From NCBI RefSeq assembly GCF_030929595.1, contig NZ_JAVFVR010000003.1:124001-188000 (forward strand): a DNA stretch of 64,000 nucleotides. Direction: 5' to 3'. This stretch comes from Flavobacterium sp. LHD-85. GTDB taxonomy: Bacteria > Bacteroidota > Bacteroidia > Flavobacteriales > Flavobacteriaceae. This document shows, one piece after another, positions 28,883 through 37,693 of the stretch. Under the pieces are notes generated by a model. That model was not told the DNA's origin. It made no database searches and saw only the letters and a program-made list of their open reading frames with translations. Position 1 is the stretch's first letter, and each line of letters opens with the position of its first letter. The translations under genes and the position numbers were made by a program.

Positions 28883-29557
28883 TTACTCCAATTTATAATT
28901 ATACCCCAATTGTACATAAAACGGAATCAACGGCATACTTTTAAAATCTTCATTCATGACTTTTCCTGCCCGTAACGAGATATCGCTTCGGCTAAAAGAA
29001 TAACCGCCTTGAACTCCGAAATTGAAATTCCCTCCCGTTGTGGGTTCAAACCAGCCATTTTTCACATCCGGATAAACCGCTTTATAAATATCAGAATGTT
29101 TAAAATGCGTTACGATGGCTTTATCAAAACCAAATTCACCTGAAACGAACCATTTTGGCTTATAATAGCCAATAACAATTCCGGCATCGGCACCAAAATT
29201 CTGAAGTGTTACTAACGGATTTCCATATCTTCTGTAAATTCCATGAAGCGAGGCATTAAAACGGAAATTTTCAATTTGATACAAATTAATCTGTCCGCCG
29301 ATTTTGGTTTTGAAATCATCAAAAATAACTTCGCCTGACGCTAGAGAAAAGGAGCTTTCCAAGATAATTGGCATTTTGGATTTTAACTGATAACCATAAC
29401 TCAATCCGTAAACAAAACTATAATCCCAGCCGGCATTTACGTTCAAAATATGTTTTTGTTCTTTTTGAAGACTTTCCCAGTTAATGGTTTGTGCTTGTGA
29501 AAAGTGAGTTGTAAGAAGAGAAAGGAGAAATGCGATTATTGCTATTATTGCTTTCAT
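28883..29557 (-). CDS. Outer-membrane beta-barrel protein of unknown function
   Basis: A 224-residue protein with a signal peptide ending in SQAQ, followed by repeated amphipathic strands (AGWDYSFVYGLSYGY, FRFNASLHGIYRRYG, FYVQLGYNYKLE) and a hydrophobic-aromatic C-terminal region. This suits a small eight- to ten-strand barrel. I do not recognise the family. Its start is 7 bases after the stop of the alpha/beta hydrolase lipoprotein, so the two are co-transcribed and may act together in the envelope. Confidence 0.75.
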   Translation of the reverse strand: MKAIIAIIAFLLSLLTTHFSQAQTINWESLQKEQKHILNVNAGWDYSFVYGLSYGYQLKSKMPIILESSFSLASGEVIFDDFKTKIGGQINLYQIENFRFNASLHGIYRRYGNPLVTLQNFGADAGIVIGYYKPKWFVSGEFGFDKAIVTHFKHSDIYKAVYPDVKNGWFEPTTGGNFNFGVQGGYSFSRSDISLRAGKVMNEDFKSMPLIPFYVQLGYNYKLE

Positions 29558-29564
29558 AGTCGAA

Positions 29565-30557
29565 TTATTTTAGATTGTTTAAATAATTCAAGACCAATGG
29601 CTCAACATTTTCCCATTTGAAATAAATCATTTCGTGGCCCGTTCCTTTTACTTCTGCAATTTCAGAATTTGGAAAATAAGCGGCTTCTTTTTGCGCAAAA
29701 CTCAATCCATACGATTTATTCAATTCGCCGTATAAAAACAAAACTTTCGTTTGATATTGATCGAGATTGGTGGTGAAATCAAAACCATCATTTTCAGAAA
29801 TATCTATAAAACTTTCCAAAACAGTTGTGCCGATTCTCCAAAACGGAGAAGGTCCAGGAATGCCTTCATCATTTCCTTTCGCATAAGTAAAACTCGAAGA
29901 AATGCCGTATTTATAATCTAAAATGGCGTGCTGATTTTCTTTCCCTGTTATAAACTGATCTACATACAAAAGATTACTGGTGACTTCAGAAAAAATGTTG
30001 ATTTTACGGCTCATTTCACCATATTCATCAAGCAGTTTTTTGTTAAGTCCGCCTGGTTCGGCCAGAATTACTCCGTTTATGGAATTTGGATATTGATTGA
30101 CATAAGCAGACGCGAGCATCGCGCCCCATGAATGCCCGAAAAGAAAAACTTTCTGATTGGGAGAAGTTCTGTAATATTTGATCACTTGGGTTAAATCATC
30201 CAAAACCAATTGAATCGAATAACTCTTTTTATCATGTCTTTTTGATAATCCCGAACCACGCTGATCATAAAAAACAATATAATAGCCTTCATCTGCTAAT
30301 TGCTGTACGTTTAATCCGTTTCGGTAATCGGAGCCTGGACCGCCGTGTAAAAAGATTAGCATTGGATCGTTTGGGTTTCCAAAAGTTTCAGAATGTAATT
30401 GTGTTCCGTTGACAAAAATTGATGGAATCGATAGATCTTCATCGACCGTTTTCGGAACCAGATTTCCAGATTCGTCAATGTTATTTTCGTTTTCGCATCC
30501 CATAAAAAAGAAAATGGAAAGAGCGATTACGGTTGAGTAAAGTGTTTTGGTTTTCAT
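29565..30557 (-). CDS. Alpha/beta-hydrolase lipoprotein, proline-iminopeptidase-like
   Basis: A 330-residue lipoprotein (lipobox FFMGCEN, Cys21) with an alpha/beta-hydrolase fold. The oxyanion motif HGGPGSD and the nucleophile elbow GHSWGA are the forms seen in S33 prolyl aminopeptidases and related hydrolases; the His is probably in KGTGHEM near the C-terminus. It would cleave small peptides or esters, probably at the periplasmic or outer-membrane surface because it is lipidated. It leads a two-gene operon with the barrel protein downstream. The exact substrate cannot be told. Confidence 0.85.
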   Translation of the reverse strand: MKTKTLYSTVIALSIFFFMGCENENNIDESGNLVPKTVDEDLSIPSIFVNGTQLHSETFGNPNDPMLIFLHGGPGSDYRNGLNVQQLADEGYYIVFYDQRGSGLSKRHDKKSYSIQLVLDDLTQVIKYYRTSPNQKVFLFGHSWGAMLASAYVNQYPNSINGVILAEPGGLNKKLLDEYGEMSRKINIFSEVTSNLLYVDQFITGKENQHAILDYKYGISSSFTYAKGNDEGIPGPSPFWRIGTTVLESFIDISENDGFDFTTNLDQYQTKVLFLYGELNKSYGLSFAQKEAAYFPNSEIAEVKGTGHEMIYFKWENVEPLVLNYLNNLK

Positions 30558-30662
30558 TGCAAGAATTGATTAAAATTTCTGCAAAGATGTGTTCCAATAT
30601 TATGCTGGTCGCCCCAACTTGTAAGGTGGTTCCAGTTTTATATGCTTTAAGATTAAAATTTT

Positions 30663-30790
30663 AAACACATAGAAACATGGTTTTTTGTTTGAGTAAAAAA
30701 GTAAATTAAAAGAAACTACTTTCTCACACATAGCTATGTTTTTTATTACAAATGAAATGCCTTTCTACACACAGAATAACTATGTGTTTA
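30663..30790. repeat. Second copy of the ACACATAGAAACAT repeat
   Basis: This shares AAACACATAGAAACAT at its left end, CTCACACATAG inside and CTATGTGTTT at its right end with 15626-15766. The right end overlaps the last codons and the stop of the AraC-type gene. Confidence 0.75.
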
Positions 30791-31898
30791 AAAAAAACCA
30801 CTTCAAATATTCAGAAGGAGAAAGGCCAGTTGCTTTTTTGAAATTTCGGTTAAAAGCCGTTTTCGAATTAAAACCGCATTCGAAAGCAATGGAAAGCAAT
30901 GTGTATTTTTGATTTTCGGGTAACAGAATCAGTTTTTTAAATTCTTCTACACGCTGTAAATTGATGTAATCGTAAAAGTTTTTGCCTTCGGCTGAATTGA
31001 TAACTTGCGATAAAACATTAGGATGAACATTCAGTTTTTGAGACAATTCTGCCAAAGTCAAATCAGGATTTTTATAGAGTTTTTCAGTCTCCATAATTTG
31101 TGTTAATTTTTGATGAATGGACAGAAGTTCTTCTGAACTTAAACTGGATTTCTCGTATTTAACTTTTTCTAAAATGTTTTCGATTTCGACATTTTCATTA
31201 GAAGAAACATTTAAAATAAAATTTTCAGAAACAGTTTGATTGGTGAAAATCCCAACTTGTTTGATGCCGAAATACCCAATAAACATTAAATAAAAAACCA
31301 CAAAAGAGAAAATGTATTGATCTTCATAAAAAATCACAACAAGCCAGATGATACTGGATCCGAGAATTAAATATTGAAGCCATCGAAGATTAATTTTTTC
31401 ATTAAATGAAAACTGATCAGAAATGTTTTTTCGGTGTTTGGAAAGTTTTTGAAGGGAAAGTAAGGCATAGGCAATTCCAGAAATTAAAATAGCGCTGTAC
31501 AGAATTAGAATGAGATTTTCGTATCCTTTTCCGTCATTTTCAAAGACTTTTAATTTTTCCTGAAATGATAAAGTGAAAAACGGCATTAAAACTAAAACAG
31601 CGATTATGAAAGGCAAAAAATGAAGCCAATTGTATTTTTTACTTTTGTTTTGATTGGTCAAAGCCGAAGTATACAAATACAAAAATGGACCTTGTACTAA
31701 AGGCATGGGAAGTTCAAAACCTAGCAAAAATGGAAATGAAGCAAAGTCTTTTTTATAATGCAGATAATATAAAAACAAATGAAATCCAGTGCAAAAGAGC
31801 CAAAGCGCTAGAATTTTATCGGCTTCACTTTTATTCTTTTTACTTGCTAGAATTGCAACCAGAAAAAACGTAATTATAATGCCCGCTAAATACAACAT
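30780..31898 (-). CDS. Membrane-anchored AraC-type regulator
   Basis: A 372-residue protein. The first about 225 residues hold seven or so hydrophobic segments (starting LYLAGIIITFFLVAILA). The C-terminal about 120 residues are an AraC helix-turn-helix domain (TLAELSQKLNVHPNVLSQVI and LLSIAFECGFNSKTAFNR). Such proteins are thought to sense something in or near the membrane and bind DNA from the inner face. The final residues LNT and the stop codon coincide with the end of a dispersed repeat, so the C-terminus may have been rewritten by an insertion. Its target is unknown; the operon downstream on the same strand is a candidate. Confidence 0.88.
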   Translation of the reverse strand: MLYLAGIIITFFLVAILASKKNKSEADKILALWLFCTGFHLFLYYLHYKKDFASFPFLLGFELPMPLVQGPFLYLYTSALTNQNKSKKYNWLHFLPFIIAVLVLMPFFTLSFQEKLKVFENDGKGYENLILILYSAILISGIAYALLSLQKLSKHRKNISDQFSFNEKINLRWLQYLILGSSIIWLVVIFYEDQYIFSFVVFYLMFIGYFGIKQVGIFTNQTVSENFILNVSSNENVEIENILEKVKYEKSSLSSEELLSIHQKLTQIMETEKLYKNPDLTLAELSQKLNVHPNVLSQVINSAEGKNFYDYINLQRVEEFKKLILLPENQKYTLLSIAFECGFNSKTAFNRNFKKATGLSPSEYLKWFFLNT

Positions 31899-32278
31899 GG
31901 TTTAGATTTTTGGTTTAAATCGTTTGTTGGAAATAGAAAGCAAGATAAAGTATTTCTTGTAAATATTTGAAAGTGTGATGTTTTCTGTAGGTTATTAAAA
32001 ATAAGTTTCAGAGAAACGAAATATTTATAGCAAAAATACAGGCATCATGTCAGAAGCTCCAGCGGAGCGAAATATATGTCGCTCCTCTGGAGCTCTTTTA
32101 CATTTGTACGATTTAATTTCTATAAATATATTGCCTCGCTGAGGCTTTTAAATGACAAACCCGACGGGTTTTTAAAATCTGTCGGATTTGATTATTTGAA
32201 AACGAATGTCAGGCTGAGCGGAGTCGAAGCCTTTTTGTAAACGATAAGCTTTGACTTCACTCAGCCTGACAAAATAAA
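31899..32278. repeat. Repeat-rich gap upstream of the AraC-type gene
   Basis: No gene is visible in 380 bases. 32000-32150 carries four GCTCCGCTGGAGC-type palindromes plus a relative of the AAGCTTCGGAGAAGCG unit. 32157-32188 is a degraded AAACCCGACAGG palindrome. 32207-32271 is an inverted repeat with arms beginning TGTCAGGCTGAGCGGAGTC. Confidence 0.8.
32207..32271. repeat. TGTCAGGCTGAG inverted repeat after the CvpA gene
   Basis: TGTCAGGCTGAG at 32207-32218 pairs with CTCAGCCTGACA at 32260-32271, and the complementarity continues imperfectly inward. It may serve as a terminator for the cvpA-type gene read on the minus strand. Confidence 0.7.
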
Positions 32279-32830
32279 TTATTCCTTGTTTGTAGTTTCT
32301 TCTTTTTCTTCCTGTGGCTTTTCAGAATGTTCCTTTTTAAAAGTCTCGTACCATTTTTCGATCGACGGATATACAAAAGCAGCAACTTTTTTTACTGGAT
32401 TATAAAAAATGTAATTGTCTAAAGTTTCCTTTTTGGCGAATGTATTATTGAAATTGATTTTCTCAAACAAAGCAATAAAAATGCTCAATATTAGAATGGT
32501 TTTTAAAATCCTAAAAAATCCTCCGCCAAGCTTATTCATCCAGCCTAGCATGGCAAAATCGGCAATTCCCGTTAATATTTTCGCTAAGAAATAAACCCCA
32601 ATTACTACTAAAATAAAAGTAAGGATAAAAGCCGTAATTTGAATATTGGTCGGATTCCAAGAAACGTGTTTTGAAATCATCCCTGTCATTAGTGAAGAAA
32701 ATTTAATGGCAAGATAAATTCCTAATAATAAGGAAATAAAAGAGGCAACTTCTACAAAAAGTCCATTTTTTATGCCTTTGTACAAACTATATCCTAAAAG
32801 TGCGGCTACAATAATATCAAAAAAACTCAT
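32279..32830 (-). CDS. CvpA-family inner-membrane protein
   Basis: A 183-residue protein with four hydrophobic segments starting with FFDIIVAALLGYSLYKG, the opening typical of the CvpA (colicin V production) family. The charged tail is rich in Glu and Lys (KPQEEKEETTNKE). CvpA relatives affect envelope stress tolerance and were first found as needed for colicin V production; the molecular role is not settled. The gene is divergent from 33075, with a TATCTTTG -7 element on its own strand at 32856-32863. Confidence 0.88.
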   Translation of the reverse strand: MSFFDIIVAALLGYSLYKGIKNGLFVEVASFISLLLGIYLAIKFSSLMTGMISKHVSWNPTNIQITAFILTFILVVIGVYFLAKILTGIADFAMLGWMNKLGGGFFRILKTILILSIFIALFEKINFNNTFAKKETLDNYIFYNPVKKVAAFVYPSIEKWYETFKKEHSEKPQEEKEETTNKE

Positions 32831-32855
32831 GTTTTACGGGTGTTTAATAAAGGCG

Positions 32856-32863
32856 CAAAGATA
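32856..32863 (-). promoter_or_regulatory. -7 promoter element for the CvpA gene
   Basis: The minus strand reads TATCTTTGCGCC, about 26 bases before the start codon. A TTG lies 16 bases further upstream, slightly closer than usual. Confidence 0.5.
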
Positions 32864-32970
32864 TGTTTTTTTTAAGGTTCAAATGTGCAGAGTGACAAAG
32901 GTTCATGGGGTTTATGGCAGATGTAGTTTCATGTGTTTAATTTTTTTAGGCACATTGGGTTCGAACTCTG

Positions 32971-32978
32971 TATCTTTG
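32971..32978 (+). promoter_or_regulatory. -7 promoter element for the gene at 33075
   Basis: TATCTTTG matches the TAnnTTTG consensus and lies about 95 bases before the start codon. No well-spaced TTG was found. Confidence 0.45.
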
Positions 32979-33074
32979 CAAATCAAAATTTAGAATATAG
33001 ATTGCGATTCTGCCCCCTTCAGAATTAATTTATAGGCAATCTGACATCTAAAATCAACAATCTAAAATCATACA

Positions 33075-33431
33075 ATGTCTAGAGATACACAATTAAAAGA
33101 GCGCTGGGAAAAGCTCGTTGATATACTTTCCAATCAATTTTCGCAAGGCGAAGATTTAGATTTGGATGCTATAATTTATCTAATCGGAGTTCAGGAATAC
33201 GGAAAAGTGCACCGCGAATACAAGAAAGACGAAAAACTAAATTTAATGCACATTGCAATCTGTCGATTGCTGGAGCCATACGGATTTTATGAATTCGAAT
33301 ATTTCGACGAAGAAGGTTGGCCTCATTACAAAGTAAAAGAAAATTTGCCGCCGTTAAAAGCTGGTGAACAATCGGTTTTAATGAAAGAAGCGATTGTGAG
33401 TTATTTTTTAGAAAGAAAACTTATTGAGTAG
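33075..33431 (+). CDS. Conserved-looking hypothetical protein, 118 residues
   Basis: A small, soluble, acidic protein that is mostly alpha-helical by composition (SRDTQLKERWEKLVDILSNQ at the start). It contains no signal peptide, membrane segment or recognised catalytic motif. The section YGFYEFEYFDEEGWPHY is rich in aromatics and acids. It has a good -7 promoter element of its own and is followed by a hairpin at 33457-33485. I do not recognise the family. Normal codon use and the position between housekeeping genes argue that it is real. Confidence 0.75.
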   Translation: MSRDTQLKERWEKLVDILSNQFSQGEDLDLDAIIYLIGVQEYGKVHREYKKDEKLNLMHIAICRLLEPYGFYEFEYFDEEGWPHYKVKENLPPLKAGEQSVLMKEAIVSYFLERKLIE

Positions 33432-33456
33432 TTTTTTTAGTTTACAGTCGCAGTCT

Positions 33457-33485
33457 CAGTTTACAGTGTTTGAGACTGTAAACTG
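33457..33485. repeat. 11-bp hairpin after the gene at 33075
   Basis: CAGTTTACAGT pairs perfectly with ACTGTAAACTG around a 7-base loop. No T-run follows on the plus strand. Confidence 0.55.
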
Positions 33486-33515
33486 TCACTGAAAACTGAG
33501 ATTAAAATTAAAAAA

Positions 33516-34043
33516 ATGTGCAGATACGCAATGACATCTTATAAGCCTCATTATGCTTGTTTTAATTGTCGAAAGACCTTTAAAAGAAGATTGATGGTTG
33601 ATATAAAAAAAGGAGAAGCATCAGTTTTTGAAGCCAAATGTCCGCAATGCGGGGAGTTTATGGCCAATATGGGACTAGATTTTGAATCGCCTAAAAAAGA
33701 CGATATCAAAAAGTGGGAACATATTAAAAGTTTATTTTCCGTAGGCATTACGTTTCACTCCTGCGGCTGCAGCGGACCGGGCTATATTCCGAATTCAAAA
33801 GAAAAATTAGTAGAGTATTTTGAAGGCATAAAAAAGACCTATTTTAATAATATGGACTTTTGGCGTACTAGGATTGAACCCACAAATAAGCAAGAAAGAG
33901 AACGGGATTTTAATAAAAACTGGCATAAATTAAGCAGTATTTCTCCGAATTACAAAAAAGAAATAGTAACCAATCAAGAAGGTTTAGATTATTGGCATGT
34001 AAAGATTAAACAAATTGAAGAAAAGTTAAATCTGATAAAATAA
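33516..34043 (+). CDS. Zinc-ribbon-like hypothetical protein, 175 residues
   Basis: The N-terminal 50 residues carry two CxxC pairs (CFNC at about 15-18 and CPQC at about 42-45) that would bind one zinc ion. A later HSCGCSGPG stretch adds more cysteines. The C-terminal half is charged and helical (KIKQIEEKLNLIK). No catalytic motif is evident; nucleic-acid or protein binding is the usual role of such ribbons. It is probably not in an operon with pheS, which has its own promoter element. Function unknown. Confidence 0.75.
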   Translation: MCRYAMTSYKPHYACFNCRKTFKRRLMVDIKKGEASVFEAKCPQCGEFMANMGLDFESPKKDDIKKWEHIKSLFSVGITFHSCGCSGPGYIPNSKEKLVEYFEGIKKTYFNNMDFWRTRIEPTNKQERERDFNKNWHKLSSISPNYKKEIVTNQEGLDYWHVKIKQIEEKLNLIK

Positions 34044-34097
34044 TTTACGGAAAACCGAAAACTGCGACGGTGACCGCACACTTTCAACTAAAAACAC

Positions 34098-34105
34098 TAA
34101 ATTTG
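34098..34105 (+). promoter_or_regulatory. -7 promoter element for pheS
   Basis: TAAATTTG matches TAnnTTTG and lies 22 bases before the start codon. The start itself has a GAAGGA-type ribosome-binding site. Confidence 0.5.
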
Positions 34106-34127
34106 TACTCTCAATTATCGAAGGAAA

Positions 34128-35147
34128 ATGATAGATAAGATAAAACAGCACATAGAGGAAGCTAAAGCCTTTAATGAGAAGAATAAAGAATCGTTAGAAC
34201 AATTCCGTATTAAATATTTAGGAAGTAAAGGTTTGCTTAAAGAACTTTTTACTGAATTTAAAAATATTCCAAACGACCAGAAAAAGGATTTTGGACAAGT
34301 AATTAATACTTTAAAAGCTGTTGCTGAAGAAAAAGTAAGAGTTATTCAGGAAGAGCTGGAAAGCAAAGAAGAGTCTAAAGGAATTTTTGGAGATTTAACG
34401 CGTGCTGCAGAACCAGTAATTATTGGTTCACGCCACCCAATTTCTATCGTTAAAAATCAGATTATAGATATTTTTGCCAATATTGGATTCAACGTTTCTG
34501 AAGGACCAGAAATCGAAGACGACTGGCATAACTTTACAGCATTGAACTTGCCAGAATATCACCCAGCGCGTGATATGCAAGATACATTTTTCATTCAGAC
34601 CAATCCTGATGTGTTGTTGCGTACGCATACATCATCTGTTCAGGTGCGTTATATGGAAAATCATAAACCGCCAATTCGTACGATTTCTCCAGGACGCGTT
34701 TTCCGTAATGAAGCTATTTCATCTCGTTCGCACTGTATTTTCCATCAAGTGGAAGGATTGTACATTGACAAAGATGTGTCTTTTGCCGATTTGAAACAGA
34801 CGTTATTGTATTTCACAAAAGAAATGTTCGGGAAATCTAAGATTCGTCTTCGTCCATCGTATTTTCCATTTACAGAGCCAAGTGCTGAAATTGATATTTA
34901 TTGGGGACTAAAAACAGAAACCGATTACCGTATCACAAAAGGAACGGGCTGGTTAGAAATTGGTGGATGCGGAATGGTAGATCCAAACGTTTTGAAAAAC
35001 TGTGATATCAATCCAGATGAATACAACGGTTTTGCTTTCGGAATGGGAGTAGAGCGTATTGCGATGCTTTTATACCAAATTGGAGATATCCGTATGTTCT
35101 ACGAAAACGATGTTCGTTTCTTAGAGCAGTTTAAAGCAAATATTTAA
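34128..35147 (+). CDS. pheS: Phenylalanine-tRNA ligase alpha subunit
   Basis: A 339-residue class II aminoacyl-tRNA synthetase subunit of standard length. The N-terminal coiled-coil (about 1-85) binds tRNA. The catalytic core shows HPARDMQDTFF, then motif 2 around RVFRNEAISSRSH and FHQVEG, and motif 3 GFAFGMGVERIAMLLY. It forms the alpha2-beta2 enzyme with PheT, whose gene is not in this window. A hairpin at 35165-35204 follows. Confidence 0.98.
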   Translation: MIDKIKQHIEEAKAFNEKNKESLEQFRIKYLGSKGLLKELFTEFKNIPNDQKKDFGQVINTLKAVAEEKVRVIQEELESKEESKGIFGDLTRAAEPVIIGSRHPISIVKNQIIDIFANIGFNVSEGPEIEDDWHNFTALNLPEYHPARDMQDTFFIQTNPDVLLRTHTSSVQVRYMENHKPPIRTISPGRVFRNEAISSRSHCIFHQVEGLYIDKDVSFADLKQTLLYFTKEMFGKSKIRLRPSYFPFTEPSAEIDIYWGLKTETDYRITKGTGWLEIGGCGMVDPNVLKNCDINPDEYNGFAFGMGVERIAMLLYQIGDIRMFYENDVRFLEQFKANI

Positions 35148-35164
35148 AAATAAAGTTATTAGTT

Positions 35165-35204
35165 AATAGTGATTAGTAAAGAGTTTTTCTTTCTAATCAC
35201 TATT
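35165..35204. repeat. 12-bp hairpin after pheS
   Basis: AATAGTGATTAG (35165-35176) pairs perfectly with CTAATCACTATT (35193-35204) across a 16-base loop. It may slow or end transcription but lacks a clean T-run. Confidence 0.55.
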
Positions 35205-35228
35205 TACTTTTTACTAATTACTTAGATC

Positions 35229-35636
35229 ATGAAAAAAGATATAATAATTCCAGAAGTCGAAAACGTATTTCTTGCCGCAGTGCAGGAATGGAGCGACGAT
35301 TTTATGGAAAAAGTATGGTACGCTTACTTAGTTAACGATAGTGATTTTAACTTAGACAGCGTAATGGTGGTTTCAAAAGCTTTTGGAACTATTGATGGAG
35401 AAATGAAAAAAACGTCAATCTTGCGTCATGCGTTTGTTGAGGTTCCTTCGGTTTCTGTGGTGAAGATAGAATTGGTAGAAAAAAGCCTTTTAGCGCTTAA
35501 TAATGAGTTTATGGTAACTTTCTTCATCGGAAATACTTTGTACGATAAGAAGTTTATTTTTAAAGCCAATTCGCTTGACGAAAACAATACGGAAGAAGTG
35601 CCGATTTTGTTTGTTGAAGGGATAATGGTCAAATAG
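35229..35636 (+). CDS. Hypothetical protein, 135 residues
   Basis: A soluble protein of mixed alpha/beta character with no signal peptide and no recognised motif. It contains a run of beta-like segments (KVWYAYLVNDSDFNLDSV, EFMVTFFIGNTLYDKKF). I do not recognise the family. It lies just after the pheS hairpin and about 80 bases later than the pheS stop, on the same strand, and could be read with pheS if the hairpin is leaky. Confidence 0.7.
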   Translation: MKKDIIIPEVENVFLAAVQEWSDDFMEKVWYAYLVNDSDFNLDSVMVVSKAFGTIDGEMKKTSILRHAFVEVPSVSVVKIELVEKSLLALNNEFMVTFFIGNTLYDKKFIFKANSLDENNTEEVPILFVEGIMVK

Positions 35637-35728
35637 TATTCAGTGGTCAGTTTTACGATAAGAAAAAAGTCAGATAAATAATTTATTCTGACTTTTTTTA
35701 TTTAAAAAAATAGTTGTCAATTTTTCGG

Positions 35729-35760
35729 TTGCAGAAGTTACGCTCTCAAAGGTACTTTTG
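35729..35760 (+). promoter_or_regulatory. Promoter of the isocitrate-lyase-like/ada operon
   Basis: TTG at 35729-35731, 21 bases, then TACTTTTG at 35753-35760, a full match to TAnnTTTG. The start codon follows 21 bases later, giving a very short leader. Confidence 0.65.
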
Positions 35761-35781
35761 TCAAAACTAAAAGAGTAAAAT

Positions 35782-36558
35782 ATGATAACAAGATTTGAAG
35801 AATTCAGAAAACTGCACTATAATGAAACTCCGCTATTACTTGGCAATATTTGGAACGTTCAAAGTGCACTGCAATATGAAAAATTAGGTTTTAAAGCTCT
35901 TGGAACTTCAAGTGCAGCAATTGCTTCTGATTTAGGTTATGAAGATGGAGAAAACATGCCTTTTGAGGATTATTTTTTTATGATTGGAAGAATAAAATCG
36001 GCCGTAAAAATTCCTTTAAGTGTAGATTTGGAAGCTGGTTATGGTGATACTGTTGAGGAAATAGTTGCAAATATTTCAAGATTGTATGAAATTGGAATAG
36101 TCGGAGTTAATATTGAAGATTCAGTTGTTATTAATTCTAAAAGAGAAATAACAGAAACGAAATCTTTTGCTTTAAAATTGAAAACGATTGTAGAAGTTTT
36201 AAAAAAGAAAAACATCGATATGTTTATAAACGTACGTTCTGATGTTTTTCTTCTCGATTTACCCAATAAGATAGAAGAATCTAAATACAGATTAAAACAA
36301 TATGAAAAGGCTGGAACTGATGGTGTTTTTCTTCCGTGTATTACAAATGAAAATGATATAAAAGAAATTGCTGCAATAATAAAACTGCCTCTTAATGTGA
36401 TGTGCATGCCTAATCTTTCTAATTTTGAAAAGTTAAAAGAATTGGGAGTAAAACGCATTAGTATGGGAAATTTTGCAAATGCTTTTCTAAACAAACAATT
36501 GGAAGAAGTTACTTTACAGATACTTGAAAGAAATAGCTTTTCTCCCCTTTTTGAATAA
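35782..36558 (+). CDS. Isocitrate lyase/PEP mutase-superfamily protein
   Basis: A 258-residue TIM-barrel protein of the isocitrate lyase/PEP phosphonomutase superfamily. The motifs are SSAAIASDLGYEDGE near residue 40, the metal-binding SVDLEAGYGD near 80, and VGVNIEDS near 110. The usual lyase signature KKCGH is not present, which fits the small uncharacterised members often annotated as PEP phosphonomutase-like. The reaction is probably cleavage or formation of a carbon-carbon or carbon-phosphorus bond in a small keto or phosphono acid. It is co-transcribed with ada, whose ATG is 6 bases past this stop. Confidence 0.85.
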   Translation: MITRFEEFRKLHYNETPLLLGNIWNVQSALQYEKLGFKALGTSSAAIASDLGYEDGENMPFEDYFFMIGRIKSAVKIPLSVDLEAGYGDTVEEIVANISRLYEIGIVGVNIEDSVVINSKREITETKSFALKLKTIVEVLKKKNIDMFINVRSDVFLLDLPNKIEESKYRLKQYEKAGTDGVFLPCITNENDIKEIAAIIKLPLNVMCMPNLSNFEKLKELGVKRISMGNFANAFLNKQLEEVTLQILERNSFSPLFE

Positions 36559-36564
36559 TTGGTT

Positions 36565-37611
36565 ATGGAACTTACAGACGATATAATGTATCAGGCAGCA
36601 GTAAATAAAGACACTTCTTTTGAAGGAGTGTTTTTTACTGCGGTTAAAACAACCGGTATATTTTGCCGACCAACTTGTACAGCTAGAAAACCAAAAAGAG
36701 AAAACGTAGAATTTTTTACCAGTTCAAAAGAAGCTATTTTAAAAGGATATCGGCCTTGTAAAGTTTGTTTTCCTTTAGAAAAATACAACGAAACCCCCGA
36801 TTTTATAAAGGAAATTTTAAAAGAGCTATCAGAAAATCCATCTCTAAAATTCAAAGATGCCGATTTAATTCAACGCGGAATTGAACCGAGTAAAATGAGA
36901 CGCTGGTTTTTAAAAAATCATAAAATTACATTTCAAGCCTATCAAAGAATGTTTCGCATTAACAGCGCTTTCAAAAAGATAAAAGAAGGAGAAAGTATTA
37001 CTTCAACCGCTTTTGATACTGGATACGAATCTTTGAGCGGTTTTAATGATTCTTTTAAATCGATATTTGGCGTTTCTCCTAAAAACAGTAAAGCACAAAA
37101 TATAATTGATCTTAAAAGAATAGAAACTCCTCTTGGAACCATGTATGTTTGCGGAGTAAAAGAAGGCATTTGCTTGCTCGAATTTACAGACAGAAAAATG
37201 TTGGAGACAGAATTTAAGTCATTGGCAAAAACATTCAATGCTTCAATTATTCAGGGGGATAATATCCATTTTGAAGTTTTGGAAGAACAATTAAAAGAAT
37301 ATTTTGACGGGAAAAGAAAGAAATTTACCGTACCGATTTACTCTCCAGGATCTGATTTTCAAAGTAAAGTTTGGACAATGCTACAAAATATACCATATGG
37401 AGCTGTGAGAACTTATAAAGAGCAGTCTATTGCCATTAGTAAGCCAGAAGCGATTAGAGCTGTAGCTAATGCAAATGGAGCAAACAGAATTTCAATACTT
37501 ATTCCGTGTCACCGTGTTATAGGTTCCAATGGAGAACTGACAGGATATGGAGGCGGATTATGGCGAAAGAAATGGCTTTTGGAACTGGAGAAAAAGAATG
37601 CTGAGAGGTAG
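36565..37611 (+). CDS. ada: Ada: adaptive-response regulator and O6-methylguanine-DNA methyltransferase
   Basis: A 348-residue three-part protein. The N-terminal Ada zinc domain has all four cysteines (Cys34 and Cys38 in CRPTC, Cys65 and Cys68 in CKVC); Cys34 would accept the methyl from a phosphotriester and switch the protein to an activator. An AraC-type helix-turn-helix follows (about 90-175). The methyltransferase domain ends with the acceptor Cys315 in IPCHRVIG. All active residues are intact, so the protein should both sense and repair methylation damage. The ATG at 36565 is preferred over an upstream in-frame TTG. It is co-transcribed with a PEP-mutase-like gene, an unusual partner, and ends before a strong terminator. 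Confidence 0.95.
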   Translation: MELTDDIMYQAAVNKDTSFEGVFFTAVKTTGIFCRPTCTARKPKRENVEFFTSSKEAILKGYRPCKVCFPLEKYNETPDFIKEILKELSENPSLKFKDADLIQRGIEPSKMRRWFLKNHKITFQAYQRMFRINSAFKKIKEGESITSTAFDTGYESLSGFNDSFKSIFGVSPKNSKAQNIIDLKRIETPLGTMYVCGVKEGICLLEFTDRKMLETEFKSLAKTFNASIIQGDNIHFEVLEEQLKEYFDGKRKKFTVPIYSPGSDFQSKVWTMLQNIPYGAVRTYKEQSIAISKPEAIRAVANANGANRISILIPCHRVIGSNGELTGYGGGLWRKKWLLELEKKNAER

Positions 37612-37693
37612 AAGCAAGAAGCAAGAAAAAAGGGTATAGAAAAGAAGCATGAAGCAAGAACCAAGACTTTTTAGAAAATGGAATAAAGAAGAA

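Noticed and set aside
32772..32993. A 73-codon plus-strand frame between the CvpA gene and 33075
   Set aside because: It overlaps the start of the CvpA gene in antisense and covers two promoter elements; no protein features.
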